From: Anaerolineae bacterium
Lineage (GTDB): Bacteria; Chloroflexota; Anaerolineae; Anaerolineales; Anaerolineaceae
NCBI GenBank assembly: GCA_013178295.1
Contig: JABLWW010000003.1
Coordinates: 62,001 to 126,000 of the forward strand
DNA length: 64,000 nt
Direction: 5' to 3'
Shown: positions 27,377 to 36,253 of the stretch, piece by piece
Layout: each line of letters begins with the position of its first letter
How positions within the stretch are numbered: the first letter of the stretch is position 1
Position numbers and translations under genes: made by a program
Notes under the pieces: generated by a model
The model's database searches: none
What the model was told of the DNA's origin: nothing
Seen by the model: only the letters and a program-made list of their open reading frames with translations

Positions 27377-28492
27377 ATGAAAAAGCATGCTATGTTTATG
27401 CTTGCTACGCTGGTGATTGTCCTTACGCTGGTGATGGCTGCCTGTCAGCCTGCCCCGGCGCCGCAACCAGAAAAGGTCGTTGAGACAGTCGTTGTCGAAA
27501 AACAGGTCGAAGTTGAGAAAGTTGTTGAGAAAACGGTTGTTGTCGAAAAAGAAAAAGAAGACCCCATGGCTGCTTTGAATGGCATGAAGATGGCTGGTGT
27601 TCTTTCTGGACCTGTCAATGATGGCGGCTGGAATACCAACGCGTACAAGGCGCTAGTGAATCTGCGGGATAAATATGGATTAGAGATTGCATACACAGAA
27701 CACACCAAAGTTGAAGATGCTGCTCAGGTGATGCGCGATTATGCTGATTCGGGATACCAGATCATTTTTGCGCATGGCTATGAGTATGCTGATCAGGTCA
27801 AGCAGGTAGCGCAGGAGTACCCCGATCTCAAGTTCATTCAGACAAATGGCAGCGAGGCAAATATTCCCAATCTTTACACAGTTACCTTTGCTGCTGGTGA
27901 GGGTGGGTATATCATTGGTTACACTGCCGGGCTGACCACAAAGGCAAATAAAGTGCACTGGGTTGTTGGTACCGAGTTCCCACTGATGACCTATGAACTA
28001 GAGGAATCTGCCAGAGGCTGCAAGGCATCCAATCCTAGCTGTGAGGTAACCTGGTCATTTGTTGGTTCTTGGAATGATCCTGCCAAAGCCAAGGAACTGG
28101 CAAAAGCGGCGCTGGACAATGGCAATGATGTAATTATTGGCTGTGCAGATGCTGGCGATGTTGGTTCTGTTGAGGCTGTCAAAGAGTTTGCCCAGGGCGA
28201 GAAGTATGTGCGCTTTATTTCTTGGGTGGCGGACCGCAACTACATGGCTCCAGACCTGGTGCTTGGTGGGTGGCAGCAAGACGTGCCGGTTGAGATCGAA
28301 AATATTGTCAGAATGATCGCTGAGGGCAAGCCGGGCGGACACTTCTCGCTGGATATGACCACTGGTTCACACTACATGAACCCGTTCTATGGCCTTATCC
28401 CGGTAGAGAACGAACAAAAAGTTGTTGATTTGATCAACAAATACTTGGCGGACCCCAAGAGCGTGGACATCAAAGTACGTTATGACCTGTAA
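27377..28492 (+). CDS. Bmp/PnrA-family substrate-binding lipoprotein of a nucleoside-type ABC importer
   Basis: A 371-residue protein with a lipoprotein signal peptide ending in VMAAC (lipid on Cys22), a Val/Glu/Lys-rich linker of about 35 residues, and a Bmp domain starting at about 65 ([15 protein letters not shown]). Bmp/PnrA proteins bind purine nucleosides in several bacteria. The start at 27377 has GAAGGAG upstream. It is followed by a stem-loop and then the ATPase and two permeases. It probably captures the substrate of the island at the outer membrane face. Ligand identity (nucleoside, nucleobase, pterin or other) is not proven by sequence. Confidence 0.88.
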   Translation: MKKHAMFMLATLVIVLTLVMAACQPAPAPQPEKVVETVVVEKQVEVEKVVEKTVVVEKEKEDPMAALNGMKMAGVLSGPVNDGGWNTNAYKALVNLRDKYGLEIAYTEHTKVEDAAQVMRDYADSGYQIIFAHGYEYADQVKQVAQEYPDLKFIQTNGSEANIPNLYTVTFAAGEGGYIIGYTAGLTTKANKVHWVVGTEFPLMTYELEESARGCKASNPSCEVTWSFVGSWNDPAKAKELAKAALDNGNDVIIGCADAGDVGSVEAVKEFAQGEKYVRFISWVADRNYMAPDLVLGGWQQDVPVEIENIVRMIAEGKPGGHFSLDMTTGSHYMNPFYGLIPVENEQKVVDLINKYLADPKSVDIKVRYDL

Positions 28493-28552
28493 TGTTTAAC
28501 GGTCTCTCTCGGCATGGCTTGGCAAAAAGCTTTGTTTGTGGAGAGATAAAGA

Positions 28553-28583
28553 GGTGTTATCCGGCTCATCCCCGGATAACACC
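28553..28583 (+). terminator. Intercistronic stem-loop between binding protein and ATPase genes
   Basis: GGTGTTATCCGG (28553-28564) pairs perfectly with CCGGATAACACC (28572-28583) across a 7-nt loop. There is no T-run after it, so it is more likely a 3'-stabilising or attenuating hairpin that keeps the binding protein more abundant than the membrane parts. Confidence 0.6.
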
Positions 28584-28611
28584 CCGATTAAGGTGTGATG
28601 AGGGCTTGACT

Positions 28612-30156
28612 ATGACAGAACTTCTTCGCCTGGAAAAAATCTGTAAAACTTTCCCTGGTGTGATTGCGAATGACAACGTGGATTTAAGCATTGAGCGCGG
28701 GGAAATTCGAGCCTTGCTGGGCGAAAACGGCGCTGGCAAAACGACCTTGATGAACTGCGTGTATGGGGTGTATCGCCCAAACAGTGGGAAAATTTTTTGG
28801 AAGGGGAAAGAGGTACATATCCATCGGGCAAGGGATGCGATCGCGTTGGGGATTGGTATGGTGCATCAGCATTTCATGCTGGTACCACCTTTGACGGTAG
28901 CCGAAAATGTGATCCTAGGATTGCCTTCTCCCAGGGAGCCGCTCCTTGAGCTTTCCAAAGTGGAAGCGCAGATTCGTGAAAGTGGGGAAAAATATCGTTT
29001 ACTGGTTGACCCCAAGGCGCGTATATGGCAACTGCCGGTGGGTATTCAGCAGCGGGTGGAGATTCTCAAAGCGCTTTACCGTAAAGCCGAATTGCTTATT
29101 CTGGATGAGCCTACCGCAGTGTTGACGCCAGGCGAAGTGGAAGAATTATTTGTGATTTTACGTAAGCTGGCAGAGGATGGACTTGCGATCATTTTTATTT
29201 CTCATAAACTGGAAGAGGTGCGTGCAATTTGTGAGAAGGTTACTGTGCTTCGTGGGGGGCGGGTTGTGGACACGGTCAATGCCTGTGATACATCGGCGCG
29301 GGAATTGGCAAAGATGATGGTTGGGCGTGAGGTGTTTCTAAAGTTCGATAAACCGAAAATTGAACCTGGGGAAGTCGTATTGTCGGTGAAGAACCTCTCA
29401 GCAAGGGACAATCGTGATTTGCCAGCGGTGCGCGGTGTCTCGTTTGAGGTAAGACGACATGAAATCTTAGGGATTGCCGGTGTGGATGGTAACGGCCAAA
29501 CGGAGCTAGCCGAGGTAATTGCCGGTTTGCGTGAAGCTACGGGTGGAACAGTTTCTATCTTAGGGAAGGATACCACCAAAAAGACGCCTCGAGAGATTAT
29601 TGCGATGAATGTTGCATATATCCCGCCAGACCGTCAACATACAGGTTTGCTTTTGGACTTTTCGATTACGGAAAACTTGGTTGGAAAAGCCTTTTGGAAG
29701 CCGGATTTTTCCCGATCTGGCTTTTTATCGAAGAAAAAATTGGACTTATTTGCTGATAGGGCAATTCGCGAATTTGATGTGCGTACACCAGGCGCAGGGC
29801 TCAAAGCCAAACTTTTATCGGGGGGAAATCAGCAAAAAGTTGTTTTGGCTAGAGAGTTGAGCGGCAACCCGGATTTGGTCATTGCTTCACAGCCTACGCG
29901 TGGTCTGGATATTGGTGCTACTGAATATGTACACAAACAGATGCTGGAAGCACGCGCAAGAGGCGCTGCCATATTATTTGTTTCCACAGAGCTTGAAGAA
30001 ATCTTATCTCTTTCAGACAGAATTGCTGTGATGTACGAGGGTCAAATTATGGGCATTGTGCCTGCCCAGGACGCCGATATCCATGAGATTGGCGAAATGA
30101 TGGCAGGGGTTCGTCGTTTGGGCGAGGCAGTAGGTTCAGGGGAGAAGATGGGTTGA
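28612..30156 (+). CDS. ABC transporter ATPase with two nucleotide-binding domains (Nup/YufO-like)
   Basis: A 514-residue protein. The N-terminal domain has Walker A GENGAGKTT (about 38-46), signature VGIQQRVEI and Walker B LLILDEPTA. The C-terminal domain has a degenerate P-loop (GVDGNGQTE), signature LSGGNQQKV and LVIASQPTRGLD. This double-NBD design is typical of ribose/nucleoside importers. The start at 28612 is chosen because it gives the family N-terminus MTELLRLEKI and places the hairpin outside the coding region; the frame is open back to 28492. It is followed by the permease gene after 16 nt. Confidence 0.9.
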   Translation: MTELLRLEKICKTFPGVIANDNVDLSIERGEIRALLGENGAGKTTLMNCVYGVYRPNSGKIFWKGKEVHIHRARDAIALGIGMVHQHFMLVPPLTVAENVILGLPSPREPLLELSKVEAQIRESGEKYRLLVDPKARIWQLPVGIQQRVEILKALYRKAELLILDEPTAVLTPGEVEELFVILRKLAEDGLAIIFISHKLEEVRAICEKVTVLRGGRVVDTVNACDTSARELAKMMVGREVFLKFDKPKIEPGEVVLSVKNLSARDNRDLPAVRGVSFEVRRHEILGIAGVDGNGQTELAEVIAGLREATGGTVSILGKDTTKKTPREIIAMNVAYIPPDRQHTGLLLDFSITENLVGKAFWKPDFSRSGFLSKKKLDLFADRAIREFDVRTPGAGLKAKLLSGGNQQKVVLARELSGNPDLVIASQPTRGLDIGATEYVHKQMLEARARGAAILFVSTELEEILSLSDRIAVMYEGQIMGIVPAQDADIHEIGEMMAGVRRLGEAVGSGEKMG

Positions 30157-30172
30157 AAAGGAAGCATTAGAA

Positions 30173-31450
30173 ATGACAGACAAACCAAAAACTTACATTT
30201 GGCAGGCGCTTCTGGAAAAGTCTTTTAATATCCTGATACCTGTTTTTGCGATACTGGCAGCGTTTTTGATCAGTGGTATCTTGATTATCGCCTGGGGTGC
30301 TAACCCCTTAGAAGCTTATAAGGCTTTGCTGGCTGGCGCTTTTGGGACGCCAAATGCGATTGCGACCACAATGACCAGGTTGTCTCCGTTGGTTTTTACT
30401 GGTTTGGCAGTTTCGTATGGCTATCGCAGCGGATTTTTTAACATTGGTGCAGAAGGGCAGTTTTTTCTGGGGGCGCTTGCTGCAACGTGGGTAGGAATAA
30501 CGTTCACTAATCTGCCAGGCTGGGTGCTGATACCCCTTTGTGCGTTAGCTGCTGCGCTGGCTGGTGCTTTCCTGGCTGTTATTCCTGGCTTGCTCAAGGC
30601 GTTACGGGGATTCAATGAGGTCTTGACGACACTGCTGCTTAACTATGTGGCGATTCAGTATTTTGAATGGGCGCTGCGCATTGAGCATTACCGCCCTGAT
30701 ATTAACGTCACCTGGGATGATAAGCCCATCAAATGGACATTTTTAAATTGGATTGGTGTAAAGGATGTTACGCAGCCGTTTCCACAGTCCCCTGGCATTG
30801 TGGAAGCTGCAGAACTGCCCAAGTTGGGAACTTTGCTAAAAACTGGACTGCTTAATCAGCTGTTTGGGCAGGCACACTGGTATGAGGAATTTGTAGCTAA
30901 CCCAGCCGTCAATCGTATGACACTTGCGCCGATTATTGCATTGGTTTTTGTGGTGATTATGTATTTTGTACTTTTTCGCATGACGGTGGGTTTTCAGGCG
31001 CGGGCAGTTGGGGTAAACCCAGATGCTGCCAGGTTTATGGGCATTAACGTGCCTCGTACCATTATTATTACTTCGCTGATCAGTGGGGCGTTAGCGGGTT
31101 TAGGTGGGAGCATTGAAGTTTTAGGAGCGCAACATCGAGTCATACCAAACTTTTTGGTCAATGCGGGTTTTGATGGTATCCCGGTTGCTCTAATTGGGCA
31201 GTTGCATCCTGCTGGAGTTTTCTTGAGTGCTCTATTCTTTGGCGCGTTGCGCGCAGGGGCGAATAAGATGCAGATTTTAACGCAAGTTCCTATATCAGTG
31301 GTGTATGTGATTCAGGCTCTGGCGATTTTGTTTGCAATTGCAGGCGCTCTACTGGATTTGCAGTCTAAAATAAAGATCGCCCGGCTTGCAAAACAGACTG
31401 AAGCGGCAGGCGAACAGCCTGTAGCCGAGAAGGAGGTGTCCGGTGCTTGA
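30173..31450 (+). CDS. ABC transporter permease 1 (Bmp/Nup-type)
   Basis: A 425-residue polytopic membrane protein with about ten hydrophobic segments and the family motif FFNIGAEGQFFLGAL (about 87-101). A second conserved loop, RAVGVNPDAARFMGIN, lies in the second half, and GLGGSIEVLG follows. It pairs with permease 2 to form the transmembrane channel of the nucleoside-type importer. Its stop overlaps the GTG start of permease 2 by 8 nt. Confidence 0.9.
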   Translation: MTDKPKTYIWQALLEKSFNILIPVFAILAAFLISGILIIAWGANPLEAYKALLAGAFGTPNAIATTMTRLSPLVFTGLAVSYGYRSGFFNIGAEGQFFLGALAATWVGITFTNLPGWVLIPLCALAAALAGAFLAVIPGLLKALRGFNEVLTTLLLNYVAIQYFEWALRIEHYRPDINVTWDDKPIKWTFLNWIGVKDVTQPFPQSPGIVEAAELPKLGTLLKTGLLNQLFGQAHWYEEFVANPAVNRMTLAPIIALVFVVIMYFVLFRMTVGFQARAVGVNPDAARFMGINVPRTIIITSLISGALAGLGGSIEVLGAQHRVIPNFLVNAGFDGIPVALIGQLHPAGVFLSALFFGALRAGANKMQILTQVPISVVYVIQALAILFAIAGALLDLQSKIKIARLAKQTEAAGEQPVAEKEVSGA

Positions 31451-32402
31451 GCAGATTGTAGCCGTTATTTTGTCGGTAGAACTATACACAGCTGTTGTGC
31501 GGATGACAACGCCGTTGCTGCTTGCTGCGCTTGGTAGCATCCTTGCTGAACGTTCGGGGGTGGTTACCTTTTCTATGGAGGCTATGATGCTTCTTGGGGC
31601 AGTTGGTGCGATTATTGGCAGTGGTCTGACTGGAAGCGCATGGCTGGGGCTATGTGTTGCCATGCTTTTTGGCGCTCTGGTAGGGTTGATTTATGCGGTT
31701 TGGGCGGTTTCGATTGGCGCCAACCAAATCGTCACCAGTGTTGCGCTCAACCTTGGCGCTCTTGGTTTGTCCAGCATTTTGTATGTGATGACATTTGCTC
31801 CAGCTAAGGGTGAAGTGATTGAGCAAGTCATTCAGGTACCCAGTTTGCCTGCATGGAAAATTCCATTGTTGGGTGATATCCCTGTCATTGGCACAGTGTT
31901 TTTTAATCAGATACCCATTGTTTATTTTGGTTATTTGCTGATACCCATTATATGGTTCATACTATACAAGACGACCTGGGGGTTAAAGGTGCGTGCCGTT
32001 GGTGAGCATCCCCACGCTGCAGATACTGTTGGGATCAGTGTGGCAGGCGTCCGCTATATATCTGTGGTTATTTCCGGCATCATGTCTGGCTTGGCGGGCG
32101 CTTTTCTGTCTATTGGCATGTTGAATACCTTTCAGGAAGGTATGTCTGCCGGGCGCGGATTTATTGCCTATACGGCGATTGTCTTTGGAAAGTGGGAGCC
32201 TCTCGGGGTGGCGTTAGGAACGGTTTTGTTTGGCGCGGCGGATGCTTTGCAGTTGCGTCTGCAGGCGATGAATCTGGCTATTCCATATCAGTTCATGGTG
32301 GCTTTCCCATATCTGGTGACATTTATCACACTGGTCGTTTTTGTGGGAAAGGCGGTCTGGCCTGCTTCGTATGGTATGCCGTTTCAGCGTGAAGGAAAAT
32401 AA
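31443..32402 (+). CDS. ABC transporter permease 2 (Bmp/Nup-type)
   Basis: A 319-residue polytopic protein of the same permease family, with TPLLLAALGSILAERSGVVTFSMEAMMLLGA near the N-terminus and RAVGEHPHAADTVGI mid-protein. The GTG start at 31443 has AAGGAGGTG upstream and overlaps the previous gene. About eight to nine transmembrane segments are visible. It completes the four-gene importer (binding protein, ATPase, two permeases). Confidence 0.9.
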   Translation: MLEQIVAVILSVELYTAVVRMTTPLLLAALGSILAERSGVVTFSMEAMMLLGAVGAIIGSGLTGSAWLGLCVAMLFGALVGLIYAVWAVSIGANQIVTSVALNLGALGLSSILYVMTFAPAKGEVIEQVIQVPSLPAWKIPLLGDIPVIGTVFFNQIPIVYFGYLLIPIIWFILYKTTWGLKVRAVGEHPHAADTVGISVAGVRYISVVISGIMSGLAGAFLSIGMLNTFQEGMSAGRGFIAYTAIVFGKWEPLGVALGTVLFGAADALQLRLQAMNLAIPYQFMVAFPYLVTFITLVVFVGKAVWPASYGMPFQREGK

Positions 32403-32462
32403 GCCTGCTATCTTCAACATTTTTTGTGCGGGAGCGTGGTGCTGGTTTATGGAGGTGATTGT

Positions 32463-33614
32463 TTGTCTGTTGTAGGGACTGAGAAAGCCTATGATGTCAT
32501 TGTTGTGGGCGGTGGTTTTGCTGGCACAGCTATCGCTTATTCTTTAGCCCGCTCTGGTGTGAAATCCCTGCTTTTGGAAGCCGGGCATCTGTGCGGTGGC
32601 ACTTCGGGTGCCTGCGCTGGGCGTGCTCAGATTATCGAAAGCGAAACGGAGGATTATTTGGACTTGGTTCTTCAGGGGTTTCGGCGGTTGGAGGGGCTGA
32701 GCGAAGAACTTGGAGTTGATCTGGAATGGGATACCCCAGGACATTTGAGCCTGATACGCAATGCGGAGCAGTGGCAAAACTATTGTGGTTATGTGGATCG
32801 TCTGGTCAAGCGTGGCGTTGAAGCTCAGATGCTGGAAGCGAATGCGTTACAGCGTGTGGAGCCGAACCTGCGTCTGGAAAACGTCATCGGTGCAGCATAT
32901 TCACAGGAAGGGCACTTAAACCCCTTCAAGTATTGTATGGGCTTTGCCCGCGCAGCGAGGCGATATGGGGCGCAGATTTTACCTCATGTGCCAGTGCAGG
33001 AAGTTGAAATGCGAGGGGAGAGATTTGTCACCGTCAATACACCCTGTGGTAAATTTTCGGCAGGCGTTTTACTGATTGCCGCTGGAGCATGGTCTGGTAA
33101 GCTGGTGAAAATGGCGGGGCTGGAACTGCCGGTGCGATATACCCATGCAGAGGCAATGGTCAGTGAACCCCTTCCACCTTTGGTATATCATCACGTTGGG
33201 ATGCCAGGCTTTTACGAAGCCGTGCATGGCGCAAGCCGAACGGTGACGCTTGGCTTTGGCCAGCATCGCAGCGGGACGTTGTTGATTTCTAATGCGATCC
33301 AGCCAGCTGATGACATAGATATGAAAAGTACTCACTGGGGGATGCCAGCTATTTCACATTCGCTTGCCGAGATTTTGCCCTCTTTTACTGATATTCGCAT
33401 GGTGCGTACGTGGGCGGCGCCGAGTCCATTTATGCCGGATTATTTACCAGCCATTGGTTTTCTACCGGGTGCTGTGAATGTGTATGTGGCTATTGGTTTT
33501 CACCTTGCCATTCCAACCATTCCTGTGCTGGCTGACTGGATTGCCAACGATTTGACAGCAGAGATAAAAACCGAAGCGCTTTTGCCTTTTTCGCCCAATA
33601 GATTTTTTGTCTGA
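32463..33614 (+). CDS. FAD-dependent amine/opine-type oxidoreductase (DAO fold), subunit of a three-part enzyme
   Basis: A 383-residue protein with an N-terminal FAD motif VIVVGGGFAGTAIAYSLARSG and the DAO-family C-terminal segment (PSPFMPDYLPAIG, then GFHLAI). The TTG start at 32463 is chosen because a perfect GGAGGTGA lies 6 nt upstream; the frame is open further upstream. Together with the next two genes it makes the set known from HcnABC, opine oxidases and D-hydroxyproline dehydrogenase, which oxidise secondary or primary amines of amino-acid-like substrates. It lies 60 nt after the transporter and is probably co-transcribed. Confidence 0.85.
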   Translation: MSVVGTEKAYDVIVVGGGFAGTAIAYSLARSGVKSLLLEAGHLCGGTSGACAGRAQIIESETEDYLDLVLQGFRRLEGLSEELGVDLEWDTPGHLSLIRNAEQWQNYCGYVDRLVKRGVEAQMLEANALQRVEPNLRLENVIGAAYSQEGHLNPFKYCMGFARAARRYGAQILPHVPVQEVEMRGERFVTVNTPCGKFSAGVLLIAAGAWSGKLVKMAGLELPVRYTHAEAMVSEPLPPLVYHHVGMPGFYEAVHGASRTVTLGFGQHRSGTLLISNAIQPADDIDMKSTHWGMPAISHSLAEILPSFTDIRMVRTWAAPSPFMPDYLPAIGFLPGAVNVYVAIGFHLAIPTIPVLADWIANDLTAEIKTEALLPFSPNRFFV

Positions 33615-33625
33615 GAGGTTATCGT

Positions 33626-33928
33626 ATGAGGGTTCATTTGTCGAGTGATCTTAAAAGGGGGAAGAAAGTACAGATATTTGTAGATGGAGAAACGGTTGAG
33701 GCATTTGCAGGTGAAACGATTGCTGCTGCGCTTTTAGCATCTGGGATAAAGCGTTTCAGATATACCAGAAAAAAAGGTGATCCTAGGGGGATATTTTGTG
33801 GTATGGGAGTGTGTTTTGAATGTCTCGTAACGGTAAACGGCGAGAGCAATGTGCGTGCCTGTCTTACCCCTGTTGTAGATGGCATGAAGATTGACACAAA
33901 ATCAGGATGGTTAGCGCATGAATCGTAA
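33626..33928 (+). CDS. Small 2Fe-2S protein (HcnA-like subunit)
   Basis: A 100-residue plant-type 2Fe-2S domain with Cys58, Cys63, Cys66 and Cys79 in CGMGVCFEC...C spacing, as in HcnA and the N-terminus of sarcosine oxidase alpha. It transfers electrons between the two flavoprotein subunits encoded on either side. It starts 11 nt after the DAO-type subunit and overlaps the next gene by 11 nt. Confidence 0.9.
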   Translation: MRVHLSSDLKRGKKVQIFVDGETVEAFAGETIAAALLASGIKRFRYTRKKGDPRGIFCGMGVCFECLVTVNGESNVRACLTPVVDGMKIDTKSGWLAHES

Positions 33929-35369
33929 AGAACTGGTTGTGATTGGCGCTGGACCAGCAGGGATTGAAGCAGCTTTGACTGCCTCGGAGCTTGGGGTTGA
34001 GGTGCTGCTGGTGGATAGTTTTCCCACTGCTGGAGGGCAATATTATAAACAGCCGCCACAGGCGTTTGAGGACCATCGCAAGAAGAATGCCAGTCAGAAG
34101 GAAGGCAAATTGCTGTTGCAGATGTTGGATTCGTCCAATGTACAACTTCTGACAGGCTGTTTGGTATGGGGCTTGTTCGAAGATCATGACAAAGGCAGCT
34201 GGGTGGTGCAATTGGCTTTACCGGATAGACCTATGCAGGTAAAGGCAGATGCTGTAATTATCGCGACGGGGGCTTATGACCGCCCGTTTGCATTTCCGGG
34301 GTGGACACTGCCGGGAGTGATGACGGCTGGCGCCGGGCAAATTCTGGTCAAGACTCAGGGGGTTGTTCCTGGCAGCAAGGTTCTGCTTACAGGAACGGGC
34401 CCGCTTCAGATTGCGCTGGCTGACCAGCTGATACATGCAGGGGTAACGCCTGTGGCAATGCTGGAAGCATCTACTATCTCGCTGTGGGATTTGTTGCGCC
34501 ATGTCCCTGTGTTTCTAGGGCAATTTAATCGCATGGTCGAGGGATTGGGCTATGGATTTGATATTTTGCGCTCTGGAATGCAGGTGCGTATGGGCTGGGC
34601 TGTTGTGGAAGCGCGCGGGGATGGGAGCGTCGAGGAAGCTGTTATTGCCCGTCTGGGACCTGACTGGAAAGTAATCGCGGGAAGCGAAGAAAAGGTACAA
34701 GTGGATACGGTCATATTGGGCTATGGGTTGGTTCCAAACAACCGTCTGAGCCGCATGGTTGAGTGTGAACATGAGTATGTGGCGGTCAAGGGCGGCTGGG
34801 TACCTATAAGAGATGAGACGCTGCAAACGACCTGCCCCAATGTATATGTAGTTGGGGACGCAGCAGGTGTAGGAGGTGCTGAACTGGCGCATGTGGAGGG
34901 CAAAATTGCAGGATTGGCAGTTGCTTCGCGTTGCGGTCGCGGCAAACAGAGTGATTTTCAGTGGCGTTACGCCAAATTACGCCCGGAACTGCTTCGTCAG
35001 AGGCGTTATGCAAAAGCGCTCGGAGAATTGTTTACGCCCCAGCCAGGTGCCTTGTCCCTTTTCAGGGAGAACATGACTGTGTGCCGCTGTGAAGAAGTTA
35101 GCTATCGGGATATTCTGGATGCCATTCAATTGGGTGCGCGTTCGGTGAACGAAGTAAAGATGATCACGCGTGCAGGTATGGGCAACTGTCAGGGCAGGAT
35201 GTGTGAAGGCTTGATAGCCCAAATCTTGTTGAATGCACTTTCTGTTGAGAATGTTGATATGCAACGGATAGGCGCCTCTACAGTGCGACCGCCGCTTGAA
35301 CCGATGACGCTGGATATGCTTGCGCGCGCAAGTCAGATGATTGAAACTGAAGAAAATCAATTAACATAA
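33918..35369 (+). CDS. NAD(P)/FAD oxidoreductase with BFD-type 2Fe-2S domain (HcnB-like subunit)
   Basis: A 483-residue protein. The N-terminal FAD motif is VVIGAGPAGIEAAL. A middle disulfide-reductase-like fold follows, with GTGPLQIALADQL as the second dinucleotide loop and VYVVGDAAG near 310-320. At the C-terminus a BFD-like domain carries VCRCEEV and GNCQGRMCEG, giving four Cys for a 2Fe-2S cluster. This matches the alpha subunit of opine/HcnABC-type dehydrogenases. It completes the tripartite enzyme with the two preceding genes. Confidence 0.88.
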   Translation: MNRKELVVIGAGPAGIEAALTASELGVEVLLVDSFPTAGGQYYKQPPQAFEDHRKKNASQKEGKLLLQMLDSSNVQLLTGCLVWGLFEDHDKGSWVVQLALPDRPMQVKADAVIIATGAYDRPFAFPGWTLPGVMTAGAGQILVKTQGVVPGSKVLLTGTGPLQIALADQLIHAGVTPVAMLEASTISLWDLLRHVPVFLGQFNRMVEGLGYGFDILRSGMQVRMGWAVVEARGDGSVEEAVIARLGPDWKVIAGSEEKVQVDTVILGYGLVPNNRLSRMVECEHEYVAVKGGWVPIRDETLQTTCPNVYVVGDAAGVGGAELAHVEGKIAGLAVASRCGRGKQSDFQWRYAKLRPELLRQRRYAKALGELFTPQPGALSLFRENMTVCRCEEVSYRDILDAIQLGARSVNEVKMITRAGMGNCQGRMCEGLIAQILLNALSVENVDMQRIGASTVRPPLEPMTLDMLARASQMIETEENQLT

Positions 35370-35453
35370 TGATCGTGTTAAAAGAGGATAAGATATTGCC
35401 AATAATTAAATTGGCTTATGGCAAAAAATAAAAAAAGGAACAAGGAGCAAAAA

Positions 35454-36242
35454 ATGGACATGAAGAGATTTGTAGGTCAGGTAGCAGTTGTTACTGGAGC
35501 GGCAAAAGGTATTGGCGCTGCCGCCGCACTGCGTTTTGCACAGGAAGGGGCAAATGTGGCTTGCATGGATGTTGATCGTGAGACAAATGAAGCGACAGCT
35601 GCCCGTATCAAGCAGGATTGTGGTGTGGATACCCTGGCAATCTATTGCAATGTGGCTGATCCCGAGAGTGTTAAACAGGCTTTTGATCAGGTTCTGCAGC
35701 GATGGGGCAGAATCGATGTGCTGGTAACTTCTGCGGGGATTTATACTGGCTCGCCTTTAGCGGACGTCTCCCTTCAACAATGGCAGCGTACGATTGACGT
35801 TAACCTGACAGGTGTTTTCCTTTGCAACCAAGCTGTAGCGCCAGTGATGATGAAGCAAAAGTCGGGTAGCATTATTAATATTTCATCTATGGCTGGAAAA
35901 ACAAGCTGGCCTGGAACAATGGAATATTCAGCGTCAAAATCTGGTGTGATTGGTTTAACGCGCTCTGTAGCAATGGAATTGGCGCCTTATGGCGTCACGG
36001 CGAATGCGGTTTGTCCGGGCAATACCCTCACGGAGATGGTCAAGGGTGTGGCAGAACAGGTAGGCGCGCGGGATGGCATGTCAGCACAGGAGTGGTTGGC
36101 GATGCGGGCGAATGATTGTCCAATGAAGCGTATCGCAGAACCTTGGGAAATTGCAGGGGTCATTGCGTTTTTGGCATCGCAGGATTCGCGTTATCTGACG
36201 GGGCAGGCGATCGAAGTTGATGGTGGCATGGTGATGAGCTGA
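35454..36242 (+). CDS. Short-chain dehydrogenase/reductase (classical)
   Basis: A 262-residue SDR with cofactor loop TGAAKGIG, active-site Tyr158-x3-Lys162 (YSASK) and C-terminal QAIEVDGGMVM. NNAG is replaced by TSAG. The start at 35454 has AAGGAG 6-8 nt upstream; a longer Lys-rich extension to 35418 is unlikely. An Asp after beta-2 (CMDVD) suggests NAD. It follows the tripartite oxidase after an 84-nt gap and precedes the zinc alcohol dehydrogenase by 11 nt. Confidence 0.88.
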   Translation: MDMKRFVGQVAVVTGAAKGIGAAAALRFAQEGANVACMDVDRETNEATAARIKQDCGVDTLAIYCNVADPESVKQAFDQVLQRWGRIDVLVTSAGIYTGSPLADVSLQQWQRTIDVNLTGVFLCNQAVAPVMMKQKSGSIINISSMAGKTSWPGTMEYSASKSGVIGLTRSVAMELAPYGVTANAVCPGNTLTEMVKGVAEQVGARDGMSAQEWLAMRANDCPMKRIAEPWEIAGVIAFLASQDSRYLTGQAIEVDGGMVMS

Positions 36243-36253
36243 GAGAGCTGGTT

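Noticed and set aside
27440-27560. Val/Glu/Lys-rich repeat in the Bmp lipoprotein as a possible frameshift or artefact
   Set aside because: Such charged linkers after the lipobox are common in Chloroflexota binding proteins, and the frame continues into a normal Bmp domain.
35398-35415. Inverted repeat GCCAAT-N6-ATTGGC before the SDR gene
   Set aside because: Short, single occurrence, no promoter or T-run; not enough to call an operator or terminator.
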